Source: Kineococcus endophyticus (GTDB taxonomy: Bacteria > Actinomycetota > Actinomycetes > Actinomycetales > Kineococcaceae). From it: 64,000 nt of DNA. The notes beneath the pieces are model-generated. The model was not told the DNA's origin. It saw only the letters and a program-made list of their open reading frames with translations, and ran no database searches. The position numbers and the translations under genes are program-made. How positions within the stretch are numbered: the stretch's first letter is position 1; the number at the start of each line of letters is the position of its first letter. Below, piece after piece: positions 1 through 8,985 of the stretch. The stretch is from NCBI RefSeq assembly GCF_040796495.1, contig NZ_JBFNQN010000009.1, forward strand, positions 62,001 through 126,000. Reading direction: 5' to 3'.

Positions 1-507
1 CCCACCGTCCTGGCGGCGGCGGCCGAACCGGACGAGGTGCTCGCGGTGCTGCGGGAGGTCGGTGCGGCCCCGGCGGCCGAGGGCCCCTCGGGTGAGCTCG
101 TCGTGCGCCGGCCCACGGTGGCCCGGACCGGGTCGACCCCGCCGCCGCGCCCCGTCACCGGGGAGCCGCCGCTGCCTGGTCCCTCGCTCGTGAACGCCGC
201 GGTGCAGACCCTGCGCGCCGGGGACGAGGACATCGCGGAGCTGGAGCGCAAGCGCGACCGGCACAAGCACGCCCCTGCCCTGCCGACGATGGACCCGACG
301 ACGTCGCTGTCGGTGCTGCGCGAGGCCGTGGCCCGGCGTCAACCCGTGTGGATCGGCTACGTCGACACCGCGGGAGCCGCGGGCCGTCACCTGGTCGACG
401 CGCTCGGCGTCGACGGAGGGAGGATCACGGCCTTCGACCACACCGAACGGACGGTGCGGTCCTTCTCCGTCCACCGGATCACCGGAGTGGTCCAGGCCGA
501 GCCGTGA
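1..507 (+). CDS. Helicase-associated protein, C-terminal part (cut by window edge)
   Basis: The reading frame is open from the first base, so the N-terminus lies upstream of the window. The visible 168 residues comprise a low-complexity linker, a charged stretch with ELERKRDRHKH, and a C-terminal domain with WIGYVDTAG, VDALGVDGGRITAFDH and FSVHRITGVV that resembles a WYL-type ligand-binding fold. In actinobacteria a large helicase-C-terminal/XPB-N-like protein ending this way usually sits just upstream of the XPB helicase, as it does here. Assignment is from this context plus the WYL-like end; the catalytic part cannot be seen. Confidence 0.6.
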   Translation, partial: PTVLAAAAEPDEVLAVLREVGAAPAAEGPSGELVVRRPTVARTGSTPPPRPVTGEPPLPGPSLVNAAVQTLRAGDEDIAELERKRDRHKHAPALPTMDPTTSLSVLREAVARRQPVWIGYVDTAGAAGRHLVDALGVDGGRITAFDHTERTVRSFSVHRITGVVQAEP

Positions 508-592
508 GCGTGAGGTGCGTGTCGGGGCCGTGGGCTAGCGTCGTGCCTCGAACCGGTTGACCCAGCGGACGAGACTCGGAGTGCGGACCACC

Positions 593-1360
593 ATGACTGA
601 CAGCGGGCAGGGCGACGGACAGCGCTCCTGGTGGGAGAAGCCGGACGCGGACCCCGCGCCGCAGGACCCCTACCGCCAGGGTGAGCAGCAGGGCTCGGGC
701 CAGGACGCGCACGACCCGTACCGCGCGGGCTCCTCGGGCGACGCCCCGACGCAGGCCCAGCCGACGGGCGCGGCGCCGACGGAGGGGCTGCCGCGCTACG
801 GCGAGTCCTCCGGGCAGCCGGCCTCCGGCCAGTCGTCCTACGGCCAGTCCGGGTACGACCAGTCCGGGTACGGCCAGGGCCAGTCCTCGGGCCAGCAGTA
901 CGGACAGCCCTACGGCCAGCAGTACGGCCAGCCGGCGTACGGCGCCCCGCAGCAGAACGAGCTGTACCCCGCGAGCGGGTCGTACGGCGGCTACGGCGCG
1001 CAGAGCTACAACCAGCAGTACCCGTCCTACGACGGGCCGAAGGTGACAGGCATGGCGCACGCCGTCTGCTGGACGGCGGTCGGCGGTCTGGTCCTGTTCT
1101 TCACCGGGCTCGGGTGGATCGCCGCCATCGTGGCGCTCGCCCTCACGCCGGGGGCACGCCGGGAGATCGTGGAGTCCGGAGGGACGAAGCGGGGCCTGGG
1201 GTACCTGCTGGCCGGGAAGATCTGCGCGTGGGTGAACATCGGGATCACGGTGCTGGCCATCCTCGCTGTGATCCTCGTCTTCGCCATCGGCATCGGGACC
1301 GCCAGCACGGGCGGCTCCTCGTTCGACAGCAACTCCGTGAGCGTGCTGTTCCAGCGATGA
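593..1360 (+). CDS. DUF4190-type membrane protein with Tyr/Gln/Gly-rich N-terminus
   Basis: The first ~155 residues are disordered and rich in Gly, Gln, Ser and Tyr (repeated YGQ, SGYGQ and QQYGQP units). They are followed by two hydrophobic segments around residues 160-185 and 205-240 with the GLGWIAAIVALAL / GYLLAGKICAWVNIGI pattern of the DUF4190 domain. I start at ATG 593; an in-frame upstream start at 557 would add 12 residues without a better ribosome site. Function is unknown. Such proteins are small membrane proteins with a cytosolic low-complexity arm. It lies between the helicase-associated gene and XPB, 37 bases before the latter. Confidence 0.75.
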   Translation: MTDSGQGDGQRSWWEKPDADPAPQDPYRQGEQQGSGQDAHDPYRAGSSGDAPTQAQPTGAAPTEGLPRYGESSGQPASGQSSYGQSGYDQSGYGQGQSSGQQYGQPYGQQYGQPAYGAPQQNELYPASGSYGGYGAQSYNQQYPSYDGPKVTGMAHAVCWTAVGGLVLFFTGLGWIAAIVALALTPGARREIVESGGTKRGLGYLLAGKICAWVNIGITVLAILAVILVFAIGIGTASTGGSSFDSNSVSVLFQR

Positions 1361-1397
1361 CCGGAAGTTCCCGAGCCCGCGCGGAGTTGACCACCAG

Positions 1398-3071
1398 GTG
1401 ACCGACGGACCCCTCATCGTCCAGAGCGACAAGACGCTGCTCCTGGAGGTCGACCACCCGCGGGCCGGGGCCTGCCGGGCGGCGATTGCCCCCTTCGCCG
1501 AGCTCGAACGGGCTCCCGAGCACGTCCACACCTACCGGCTGACCCCGCTGGGCCTGTGGAACGCGCGCGCGGCCGGGCACGACGCCGAGCAGGTCGTCGA
1601 CACCCTGCTGGAGTTCTCGCGCTACTCCGTCCCCCACGCACTGCTGGTCGACGTGGCCGAGACGATGGCCCGGTACGGACGCCTGCAGCTCGTGAAGGAC
1701 GAGACCGAGGGCCTGCTGCTGCGGGCCCTCGACGCCCCCGTCCTGGAGGAGGTGCTGCGCAACAAGAAGGCGTCGCCCCTGCTCGGCGACCGCCTCGCCC
1801 CCGACACCGTGCGCGTCCACCCGAGCGAGCGCGGGAACCTCAAGCAGGTGCTGCTGAAGCTGGGCTGGCCCGCCGAGGACCTCGCGGGCTACGTCGACGG
1901 CGAGGCGCACCCCATCGACCTCGCCCAGGACGGGTGGACGCTGCGTCCCTACCAAGACGAAGCGGTGCAGGGCTTCTGGCACGGCGGCTCCGGCGTCGTG
2001 GTCCTGCCCTGCGGGGCCGGCAAGACGATCGTCGGTGCGGGCGCCATGGCCCGGGCCCGCGCGACGACCCTCATCCTCGTGACGAACACCGTCTCGGCCC
2101 GGCAGTGGCGCGACGAGCTCATCAAGCGCACGTCGCTCACCGAGGACGAGATCGGTGAGTACTCGGGTGCCCGCAAGGAGATCCGGCCCGTGACGATCGC
2201 GACGTACCAGGTCGTGACGACGAAGCGGAAGGGCGTCTACCCGCACCTGGAGCTGTTCGACGCCCGCGACTGGGGCCTCATCGTCTACGACGAGGTGCAC
2301 CTGCTCCCCGCGCCGATCTTCCGCATGACGGCCGACCTGCAGGCCCGTCGCCGTCTCGGCCTGACCGCGACGCTCGTGCGTGAGGACGGCCGCGAGGGCG
2401 ACGTCTTCTCCCTCATCGGGCCCAAGCGGTACGACGCCCCGTGGAAGGACATCGAGGCGCAGGGCTACATCGCGCCGGCCGACTGCGTCGAGGTGCGCGT
2501 CACGCTCCCCGACTCCGAGCGGCTCGCGTACGCGACGGCCGAGGACGACGAGCGGTACCGGCTGTGCTCGACGTCGCCGGCGAAGTCGCGCGTGGTGGAG
2601 AAGCTCGTCGCCCAGCACCAGGGCGAGCCGACGCTCGTCATCGGCCAGTACATCGACCAGCTCGACGACCTCGGCGACCGCCTCGACGCGCCCGTCATCA
2701 AGGGCGACACCACGGTGAAGGAGCGCCAGCGCCTGTTCGAGGCGTTCCGCCAGGGCGAGATCAGCACCCTCGTCGTCAGCAAGGTGGCGAACTTCTCCAT
2801 CGACCTGCCCGAGGCCAAGGTCGCCATCCAGGTGTCCGGTTCCTTCGGGTCCCGCCAGGAGGAGGCCCAGCGCCTGGGCCGCGTGCTGCGCCCCAAGGGC
2901 GACCACGGGTCGGCGCGCTTCTACACCGTCGTCTCGCGCGACACGAAGGACCAGGACTTCGCCGCGCACCGGCAGCGGTTCCTGGCCGAGCAGGGGTACG
3001 CCTACCGGATCGTGGACGCCGACGACATCGACGGCGGGGTACCGGACGCGAACGGCGTCCTGCCGGACTGA
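1398..3071 (+). CDS. DNA repair helicase XPB
   Basis: A 557-residue SF2 helicase of the bacterial XPB/ERCC3 type. An N-terminal ~190-residue XPB-specific domain is followed by the ATPase. Walker A is CGAGKT (Lys209), Walker B is the DEVH box (Asp298), the XPB RED motif appears in LTATLVREDGREGD, and motif VI is EEAQRLGRVLR. It unwinds DNA 3'-5' and is thought to act in DNA repair in actinobacteria. Start is GTG 1398; the frame begins TDGPLIVQSDKTLLLEVDH, the usual family N-terminus. The upstream partial helicase-associated gene is a common neighbour. A strong hairpin follows the stop codon. Confidence 0.95.
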   Translation: MTDGPLIVQSDKTLLLEVDHPRAGACRAAIAPFAELERAPEHVHTYRLTPLGLWNARAAGHDAEQVVDTLLEFSRYSVPHALLVDVAETMARYGRLQLVKDETEGLLLRALDAPVLEEVLRNKKASPLLGDRLAPDTVRVHPSERGNLKQVLLKLGWPAEDLAGYVDGEAHPIDLAQDGWTLRPYQDEAVQGFWHGGSGVVVLPCGAGKTIVGAGAMARARATTLILVTNTVSARQWRDELIKRTSLTEDEIGEYSGARKEIRPVTIATYQVVTTKRKGVYPHLELFDARDWGLIVYDEVHLLPAPIFRMTADLQARRRLGLTATLVREDGREGDVFSLIGPKRYDAPWKDIEAQGYIAPADCVEVRVTLPDSERLAYATAEDDERYRLCSTSPAKSRVVEKLVAQHQGEPTLVIGQYIDQLDDLGDRLDAPVIKGDTTVKERQRLFEAFRQGEISTLVVSKVANFSIDLPEAKVAIQVSGSFGSRQEEAQRLGRVLRPKGDHGSARFYTVVSRDTKDQDFAAHRQRFLAEQGYAYRIVDADDIDGGVPDANGVLPD

Positions 3072-3084
3072 CCGGTCACGACGA

Positions 3085-3112
3085 ACGCCCCGGACCGTGC
3101 GGTCCGGGGCGT
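3085..3112. terminator. Perfect 12-bp hairpin between convergent genes
   Basis: Arms 3085-3096 and 3101-3112 pair perfectly (acgccccggacc with its complement) around a 4-base GTGC loop. It sits between the XPB stop and the convergent oxidoreductase stop, so it can end transcription from both sides. There is no U-tract, as is common in GC-rich actinobacteria. Confidence 0.8.
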
Positions 3113-3131
3113 CCTGCGTTCCGGGCGACCG

Positions 3132-4148
3132 TCAGCCGACGTCGACGAGCACCTTGCCGACGGCGCCCGCCTCGACGGCGTCGTGGGCCTTCGCCGTGTC
3201 CTGCAAGGTGAAGCGCGTCAGCGGCAGCCCGTGCTCCTCCCCCACCCCGAACGCGCCGTCGCGCACCGCGGCGGTGACGTCCTCAGCGGCCGCGGCGAGG
3301 GCGTCGGCCCCCATCGTGTACATGAGGATGAACTGCCACCGGGCGTTCGTCACCATGTTCGGGCGAACGTCGAGACGCACCTCGTCGCCGCCGTTGTTCG
3401 CGTAGACGGCGATGGAGGCGCGCGGACGGATCACCTGCGCGTCGAGTTCGGCGTTCTGCGCCGGGGCAACCTCGACGACGAGGTCGACGCCGTCGGGCGC
3501 GACCTCGCGGATCGCCGCGACCGGGTCGCCCTCGCGGTAGTTCACGACGTGGTGCGCGCCCGCGGACTGCGCCAGCGCGGCCTTCTCCGGGCCGCTGACG
3601 GTGGTGACGACGGTGGCGCCCGCCCAGCGGGCGAGCTGGATCGCCGCGTTCCCGACGGCCCCCGCTCCCCCGGCGACCAGGACCGTGCGGCCCGCCAGCG
3701 CCCCGGGGGCGAGGCGGTGGGGACCGTCCTCGGCGACGGTCAGCGCGCGGTGCGCGGTGACGGCCGGGACCCCCAGGGACGCGCCCACGTCGAAGGAGGC
3801 GCCGTCGGGCAGCCGGGTGACGCGCTCGGCGGGCAGGACGGTGAACTCCTGCGCGGTGCCGGTGGGCCGGTCCTGGGCGGCCATGCAGGTCCACACCCGG
3901 TCGCCCACCGCGAGGTCGGGGACGCCCGGCCCGACGGCGTCCACGATCCCCGCGCCGTCCTGGTTGGGTGTGGCCTCGGGGAAGGCCAGCGAGGCGGTGC
4001 CGCCGCTGCGGGACTTCCAGTCGGTGGGGTTCACGCCCGACACGACGACCTTGAGGCGCACCTCCCCGGCGTCGGGTTCGGGCACGGGGCGCTCCTCCAG
4101 GCGCAGGACGGAGGACGGGCCGGTCTCGGAGTACACGACAGCTCTCAC
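3132..4148 (-). CDS. NADPH:quinone oxidoreductase / zinc-free alcohol dehydrogenase
   Basis: A 338-residue medium-chain dehydrogenase/reductase of the quinone oxidoreductase type. The N-terminal GroES-like half begins RAVVYSETGPSSVLRLEE. It contains GVNPTDWKSRSG, a Rossmann segment VLVAGGAGAVGNAAIQLA (NADPH binding) and a C-terminal KAHDAVEAGAVGKVLVDVG. No zinc-binding cysteines are visible. It would reduce quinones or enones with NADPH in the cytoplasm. I chose GTG 4148, where family similarity begins; the longer open frame to 4259 would read through the terminator hairpin at 4211-4255 and is unlikely. Confidence 0.88.
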   Translation of the reverse strand: MRAVVYSETGPSSVLRLEERPVPEPDAGEVRLKVVVSGVNPTDWKSRSGGTASLAFPEATPNQDGAGIVDAVGPGVPDLAVGDRVWTCMAAQDRPTGTAQEFTVLPAERVTRLPDGASFDVGASLGVPAVTAHRALTVAEDGPHRLAPGALAGRTVLVAGGAGAVGNAAIQLARWAGATVVTTVSGPEKAALAQSAGAHHVVNYREGDPVAAIREVAPDGVDLVVEVAPAQNAELDAQVIRPRASIAVYANNGGDEVRLDVRPNMVTNARWQFILMYTMGADALAAAAEDVTAAVRDGAFGVGEEHGLPLTRFTLQDTAKAHDAVEAGAVGKVLVDVG

Positions 4149-4210
4149 GTGGGGGCGAACCCCGCGACCGCGCGTCCTGTTCCGCGTGCCGGCACTCGGG
4201 GGGGGGTGGC

Positions 4211-4255
4211 TCGTTGACGCAGCCGGCTCGTCTGATGAGCCGGCTGCGTCGACGA
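4211..4255 (-). terminator. 19-bp hairpin after the M3 peptidase gene
   Basis: Arms 4211-4229 and 4237-4255 pair over 19 bases with a single G-T wobble around a 7-base loop. On the minus strand this lies 41 bases past the peptidase stop codon and before the oxidoreductase start, so it separates the two transcription units. Confidence 0.8.
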
Positions 4256-4295
4256 GCACCCCTGCGGCGCTCCGGCCGGCGGGCGCGAGAACCCC

Positions 4296-6341
4296 TCAGG
4301 CCTCCGCGAGCTGCCGCCGCCGCAGCAGCGGCTCGATGCGCGCGTCCCGGCCGCGGAACTCCCGGTAGGCGGCGAGCGGGTCCACGCTGCCCCCGCGCGA
4401 GAGCACGGTGGCGCGGAACCGGTCACCGTTCTCGCGCCGCAGGCCGCCGTTCTCGGCGAACCACTCGACGGTGTCGGCGTCGAGCACCTCGCTCCACACG
4501 TAGGAGTAGTACCCGGCCGCGTAGCCCCCGCCGAACACGTGGTGGAAGTAGGTGCTGCGGTAGCGCGGCGGGACGGCGTCGAGCGCGACCCCGGCCTCGG
4601 CCAGCGCGGCGGCCTCGAAGCGGCCGACGTCGTCGGGTTCGGCGCCGTCGAAGGCCCCGGGGGCCACCCGGTGCCAGGCCATGTCGAGCAGCGCCGCGGC
4701 GAGGTACTCCGTCGTGCCGAACCCCTGGCCGTACGCGCGGGCGGCGCGCAGGCCCTCGGCGGCGCCCTCGGGCAGCGGTTCGCCCGTGTCGACGTGCCGG
4801 GCGTAGCGGGCCAGCACCTCGGGTTCGAACCCCCAGAACTCGTTGACCTGGGAGGGGAACTCGACGAAGTCGCGCGGGACGCTCGTCCCGGAGAACCGCG
4901 GGAAGTGCACGTCGGACAGCAACCCGTGCAGCGTGTGCCCGAACTCGTGGAACAGCGTCTCGACCTCGTCGACGGTGAGCAGCGCGGGGTCGCCCGCGGC
5001 GGGCTTGGCGACGTTGAGGCAGTTCACGACGACGGGACGTTCCCCGAGCAGCCGGGACTGCTCGACGAAGGAACTCATCCACGCCCCGCCGCGCTTGGAC
5101 GGCCGGGCGTAGGGGTCGAAGAGGTAGAGCCCGAGCGGGCCCGTGGCGTCGGCGACCTCGAACGCGCGCACGTCGGCCGAGGGCACGGGGACGTCCGTGC
5201 GCTCGGTGAACGTCAGGCCGTAGAGGGCGGTGGCCGTGGCGAAGACACCGTCGACGAGGACGCGTTCGAGCTCGAACCACGGCCGCAGGGCCTCGGTGTC
5301 GACGGCGTACCGCTCCCGGCGCAGGCGTTCGGCGTAGTAGGCCCAGTCCCAGGGTTCCAGCGGTCCGTCGTGACCGTCGGCGTGCAGGAGCTCGGTGAGT
5401 TCGGCCGCTTCGGTCCGCGCGTTCGCGACGGCCGCCGGGGCCAGCCGGCGCAGCATCCCGACGGCCGCCTCCACGTCTCCGGCCGTCTCGTCCGCCACGA
5501 CCCACGAGGCGTGGTCGGCGAACCCGAGCAGCACCGCCCGCTGCGCGCGCAGCCCGGCGATGCGCAGCAGCGTGGCCCGGGTGTCGTGCGGGCCACCCCG
5601 GCCGCCACGGCGCACCGATGCCTCGTGGACGAGGCGCCGGGTCTCCCTGCGGTGCAACGACTCCAGCACGGGCTGCCCCGACGGCAGACCGAGCGGCAGG
5701 AGGTACCCGCCGCGCTCGCCGGCGGCTGCGGCGGCCCGGGCCAGTTCGGCTGCCCCCAGGCCGTCGAGCTCCGCCGCGTCCGTGACGTGGACGGCGAGGT
5801 CGTTGGTGTCGGCCAGCAGTTCGACGTCGAAGGCGGTCGTCAGGCGCGACAGCTCCTCGTTCAGCTCGCGCAGCCGGGACTGACCCGCCTCGTCCAGGAG
5901 CGCGCCGGAGCGGGCCGCGTCGCGGTGCAGGCGGTCCAGCAGCCGCCGCTGCTCCTCGCCCAACCCGGCCGGCGGGTCCTCGTGCAGGGCGCGCACGCGC
6001 TCGACGAGCCGCGGGTCGAGCCGCACGGCGTCGTGGTGGGCGGCGAGCCGGGGGCTCCACTGCGCCTGCACGGCGCGCAGGTCGTCGTCGGCGTCGGTGC
6101 CGACGAGGTTGAAGAAGACGGCCTCGGCCCGGCCGAGGAGGCGGCCGGTGGACTCCAGGGCGTCGAGGAACTCGGCGGCCGGCAGCTCACGTGCGAACAG
6201 GGCGTCGAGTTCGTCGCGGTGGGCCTGGACCCCCGCCGCGAACGCCGGGGCGAAGTGCTCCGTGCGGATCCGGTCGAAGGGCGGCACGGCGAAGGGCAGG
6301 TCGCTCGGGGCGGCGAAGGGGTTCGACTCCGGCAGGTCCAT
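4296..6341 (-). CDS. M3 family zinc metallopeptidase (Dcp/oligopeptidase type)
   Basis: A 681-residue cytosolic peptidase of the thimet oligopeptidase/dipeptidyl carboxypeptidase family, with length normal for the family. The zinc motif HEFGHTLHG is present (His465, Glu466, His469), followed by EFPSQVNEFW, and near the C-terminus FGGGYAAGYYSYVWSEVL, the substrate-binding Tyr/Gly loop typical of M3 enzymes. It would degrade short peptides. Start ATG 6341 has AGGA eight bases upstream; an in-frame GTG at 6359 is less likely. It is divergent from phoX across a 226-bp regulatory interval. Confidence 0.93.
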   Translation of the reverse strand: MDLPESNPFAAPSDLPFAVPPFDRIRTEHFAPAFAAGVQAHRDELDALFARELPAAEFLDALESTGRLLGRAEAVFFNLVGTDADDDLRAVQAQWSPRLAAHHDAVRLDPRLVERVRALHEDPPAGLGEEQRRLLDRLHRDAARSGALLDEAGQSRLRELNEELSRLTTAFDVELLADTNDLAVHVTDAAELDGLGAAELARAAAAAGERGGYLLPLGLPSGQPVLESLHRRETRRLVHEASVRRGGRGGPHDTRATLLRIAGLRAQRAVLLGFADHASWVVADETAGDVEAAVGMLRRLAPAAVANARTEAAELTELLHADGHDGPLEPWDWAYYAERLRRERYAVDTEALRPWFELERVLVDGVFATATALYGLTFTERTDVPVPSADVRAFEVADATGPLGLYLFDPYARPSKRGGAWMSSFVEQSRLLGERPVVVNCLNVAKPAAGDPALLTVDEVETLFHEFGHTLHGLLSDVHFPRFSGTSVPRDFVEFPSQVNEFWGFEPEVLARYARHVDTGEPLPEGAAEGLRAARAYGQGFGTTEYLAAALLDMAWHRVAPGAFDGAEPDDVGRFEAAALAEAGVALDAVPPRYRSTYFHHVFGGGYAAGYYSYVWSEVLDADTVEWFAENGGLRRENGDRFRATVLSRGGSVDPLAAYREFRGRDARIEPLLRRRQLAEA

Positions 6342-6387
6342 GGACCGATCCTGCCCCACCCGCCGGCGCGGGAGGATCGCACCCCGG

Positions 6388-6406
6388 GAAGGTGAGGCTC
6401 ACCGTG
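6388..6406. promoter_or_regulatory. Candidate iron box (IdeR/DmdR/DtxR type)
   Basis: The core AGGTGAGGCTCACC (6390-6403) holds the perfect dyad GGTGAG-G-CTCACC. It matches 12 of 14 core positions of the actinobacterial iron-regulator consensus (TTAGGTTAGGCTAACCTAA); the outer TTA/TAA ends do not match. It lies between the M3 peptidase and phoX starts. PhoX-type phosphatases carry iron, which makes iron control plausible but unproven. Confidence 0.4.
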
Positions 6407-6415
6407 CTCGCAAGA

Positions 6416-6437
6416 GATCACGTCCCGTTCACCGCCA
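6416..6437 (+). promoter_or_regulatory. Candidate PHO box upstream of phoX
   Basis: Two abutting 11-base units, GATCACGTCCC and GTTCACCGCCA, resemble the 11-bp direct-repeat units bound by PhoP in Streptomyces (GTTCACC core). The second unit matches the core fully, the first at five of seven positions. The site ends 130 bases before the phoX start. Phosphate control of an alkaline phosphatase would be expected, but this is inferred from the motif alone. Confidence 0.4.
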
Positions 6438-6567
6438 CGCCACCGGGCAGACGGCTCAGACACCTCACAGCCTTCGTAGCGTCCGGCGTGCAGGGCCTGC
6501 CCGAGGGCCCGCACCACGCCCCGCCACGCCACCCGGAAGCCCCCCGGAACGCCCCGAGAGGACCCCC

Positions 6568-8574
6568 GTGACCACGGACGCCTGCCAGCCCACCCTGACG
6601 CTCCTGCCGTACGCCCCCGCCGGGCGCAGGAGCCCCATGACCTGCCACTACCGCTGCGCCACGTCCTGCGCCACGCCCGTGCAGAACCGTTCCGCGAACG
6701 CCTACTTCGGCGACGTCGTGCGGTCCGCGGTCTCCCGGCGCGGCGTCCTGGCCGGGCTGGTGGGCCTGGGGGTCGCCGGCGCCGCCGTGGCCGGGGCCCG
6801 TCCCGCGGCCGCCTCCCCGGGCGGCGGGGACGTGAACCTCCTGGCGGACCCCTTCGACCCCGGCCACGCGGTCGAGTTCGAGGTCATCGCGCCGGTGCCG
6901 GCCGAGGTCGACTCCTTCGCCGTCCCGGCGGGCTGGACGTGGGCGCCGCTCATCTCCTGGGGCGACCCGATCCTGCCCGGCGCGCCCGAGTTCGACCACG
7001 AGAACCAGAGCGAGGCGGCCCAGCTGGGGCAGTTCGGCTACAACAACGACTACACGACGATCGTCCCGCTGCAGGACCCGAACCGCGCCCTGCTGGTGTG
7101 CAACAACGAGTACACCAACGAGGAACTCATGTTCCGCGACTGGGTCGACTCCGACTCCGCCACCGAGGAGCAGTTGCGCATCTCCATCGCCGCGCACGGC
7201 ATGTCCGTCGTGGAGCTGCGCCGCGCCGGCGCGGACCAGCCCTGGGGCCACCTGCGCGAGTCGGTGTTCAACCGCCGCATCACCCCCTGGACGCCCATGG
7301 CGTTCACCGGCCCGGCCGCGGGCGCGAAGGCGTTGCGCACCAGCGCCGACCCGCAGGGACGGACCCCGGTCGGCACGTTCGGGAACTGCGCCGGCGGGAC
7401 GACGCCGTGGGGCACCGTGCTGTCGGGCGAGGAGAACTTCAACGGGTACTTCTCCTCCCCCGAGACCGAGGGCGGGCAGAGCGACCGCTACAGCGTCTAC
7501 GGCAGCAGCGGCCGCGGCTGGGAGCGCGTCGACCCGCGCTTCGGCGCCGGGACCGAACCGAACGAGGCGCACCGCTTCGGCTGGATCGTCGAGGTGGACC
7601 CGTCGGACCCGACGTCGACCCCGCGCAAGCACACCGCGATGGGCCGCATGAAGCACGAGGGCGCCACGGTCTCGCTGGCCGCGGACGGCCGCGCGGTCGC
7701 CTACATGGGCGACGACGAGCGGTTCGAGTACCTCTACAAGTTCGTCTCGAAGGAGACCTACCGGGAGGGCGACCGCGAGCACAACCTGCGCCTGCTCGAG
7801 GACGGCGACCTGTTCGTCGCGGTGTTCGAGGGCGACGGGATCGACGACGAGCGCTACGACGGCCGCGGCCGCTGGGTCGCCCTGACGCGGAACGGCCGCT
7901 CGGTCGTGCCGGGCATGTCGGTCGAGGAGGTCCTCGTGAACACCCGCGCCGCCGCCGACGTGGTGGGCGCCACGAAGATGGACCGCCCCGAGGACGTCGA
8001 GCGCAACCCCGTCAACGGCCGCGTCTACGTGGCGTGCACGAACAACACCCAGCGCGGCACGCTCGGGAAGACCGGCGTCGACGAGGCCAACCCGCGCCCC
8101 TTGAACAAGGACGGTCACGTGGTCGAGATCGTCGAGGCGCGCGACGACGCGGCCGCCACCGAGTTCGCCTGGAACCTCGTGCTCGTCTGCGGGGACCCGG
8201 AGGACCAGAGCACGTACTTCGGGGGTTTCGACCCCGCGCTGGTCTCGCCGATCTCCTGCCCGGACAACGTGGCGTTCGACACCACCGGCAACCTGTGGAT
8301 CTCGACCGACGGCAACACGCTGGGGTCCAACGACGGCCTGTTCGAGGTCGTCGTCGACGGCCCCGACCGCGGCCGGGTGCGGCAGTTCCTCTCGGTGCCC
8401 ACGGGCGCGGAGACCTGCGGGCCCGTCATCGCCGACGACGGCCGGACGGTGTTCGTCGCCGTGCAGCACCCGGGCGAGGTGGACGGCGCGACGATCGACG
8501 AGCCGGCGTCGACCTTCCCCTACGACGGGACGGGCCAGCCGCGTCCCTCGGTCGTCCAGGTCCGCAAGGACTGA
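6568..8574 (+). CDS. phoX: Tat-exported PhoX-family alkaline phosphatase
   Basis: A 668-residue PhoX (DUF839) phosphatase, predicted to release phosphate from organic esters outside the cell. The N-terminus carries the family's long Tat leader: MTCHYRC, then SRRGVLAGLVGLGVAG with the twin arginines at about 57-58 and an AAA cleavage region. The body contains FGNCAGGTTPWGTVLSGEEN, GRMKHEGATV, DRPEDVERNP and the C-terminal PADDG-like GPVIADDGRTVFVAVQHPG, all PhoX hallmarks; the family uses iron and calcium. GTG 6568 is preceded by GAGAGGA with six-base spacing, which supports this start over ATG 6637. Candidate iron and PHO boxes lie upstream. Confidence 0.92.
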   Translation: MTTDACQPTLTLLPYAPAGRRSPMTCHYRCATSCATPVQNRSANAYFGDVVRSAVSRRGVLAGLVGLGVAGAAVAGARPAAASPGGGDVNLLADPFDPGHAVEFEVIAPVPAEVDSFAVPAGWTWAPLISWGDPILPGAPEFDHENQSEAAQLGQFGYNNDYTTIVPLQDPNRALLVCNNEYTNEELMFRDWVDSDSATEEQLRISIAAHGMSVVELRRAGADQPWGHLRESVFNRRITPWTPMAFTGPAAGAKALRTSADPQGRTPVGTFGNCAGGTTPWGTVLSGEENFNGYFSSPETEGGQSDRYSVYGSSGRGWERVDPRFGAGTEPNEAHRFGWIVEVDPSDPTSTPRKHTAMGRMKHEGATVSLAADGRAVAYMGDDERFEYLYKFVSKETYREGDREHNLRLLEDGDLFVAVFEGDGIDDERYDGRGRWVALTRNGRSVVPGMSVEEVLVNTRAAADVVGATKMDRPEDVERNPVNGRVYVACTNNTQRGTLGKTGVDEANPRPLNKDGHVVEIVEARDDAAATEFAWNLVLVCGDPEDQSTYFGGFDPALVSPISCPDNVAFDTTGNLWISTDGNTLGSNDGLFEVVVDGPDRGRVRQFLSVPTGAETCGPVIADDGRTVFVAVQHPGEVDGATIDEPASTFPYDGTGQPRPSVVQVRKD

Positions 8575-8586
8575 ACGGAGCCGGCC

Positions 8587-8985
8587 TCAGCCGCCGGACC
8601 GGACCAGCCGCGTCAGCAGCCGGTCCAGCTCGGCGGCCGGGTCGGCCGTCAGCCCGCAGTGCACGGGCGAGGTCTGCAGCACCGTGGACCGGGGCGCCGT
8701 GAGCCAGCGGAACCGGGCCCCCTTGGCCTCCGTCGTCGCCGCCCCGGCGCGGGGGTCACCGGCGCACACCCCCTCCAGCGCCACGAGGTGGCGCCGCACC
8801 GCCGCCAGGTCGACCCCACCGGGCAGGGCGCGCAGCCGCTCCTCGTCGAGGTGGGTCCCCGCCACGAGGTGCTCGCGGGCGCGGCACCACAGCACCACGC
8901 CGGCGTTGAGGAACTCCCCCCGGTCCACGCGCGGCACCACGCGGACGACGGCGTACTCGAACACGTCCAACGTCGCCTCAGCCAC
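8587..8985 (-). CDS. DUF3037 protein
   Basis: A 132-residue protein with the DUF3037 pattern: FEYAVVRVVPRVDRGEFLNAGVVLWCR near the N-terminus and a C-terminal SPVHCGLTADPAAELDRLL. Biochemical function is unknown. Its start overlaps the end of the HipA-like kinase gene by 8 bases, implying translational coupling and a shared job. HipA-like kinase plus DUF3037 is a recurrent pair in bacteria. Confidence 0.8.
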   Translation of the reverse strand: MAEATLDVFEYAVVRVVPRVDRGEFLNAGVVLWCRAREHLVAGTHLDEERLRALPGGVDLAAVRRHLVALEGVCAGDPRAGAATTEAKGARFRWLTAPRSTVLQTSPVHCGLTADPAAELDRLLTRLVRSGG

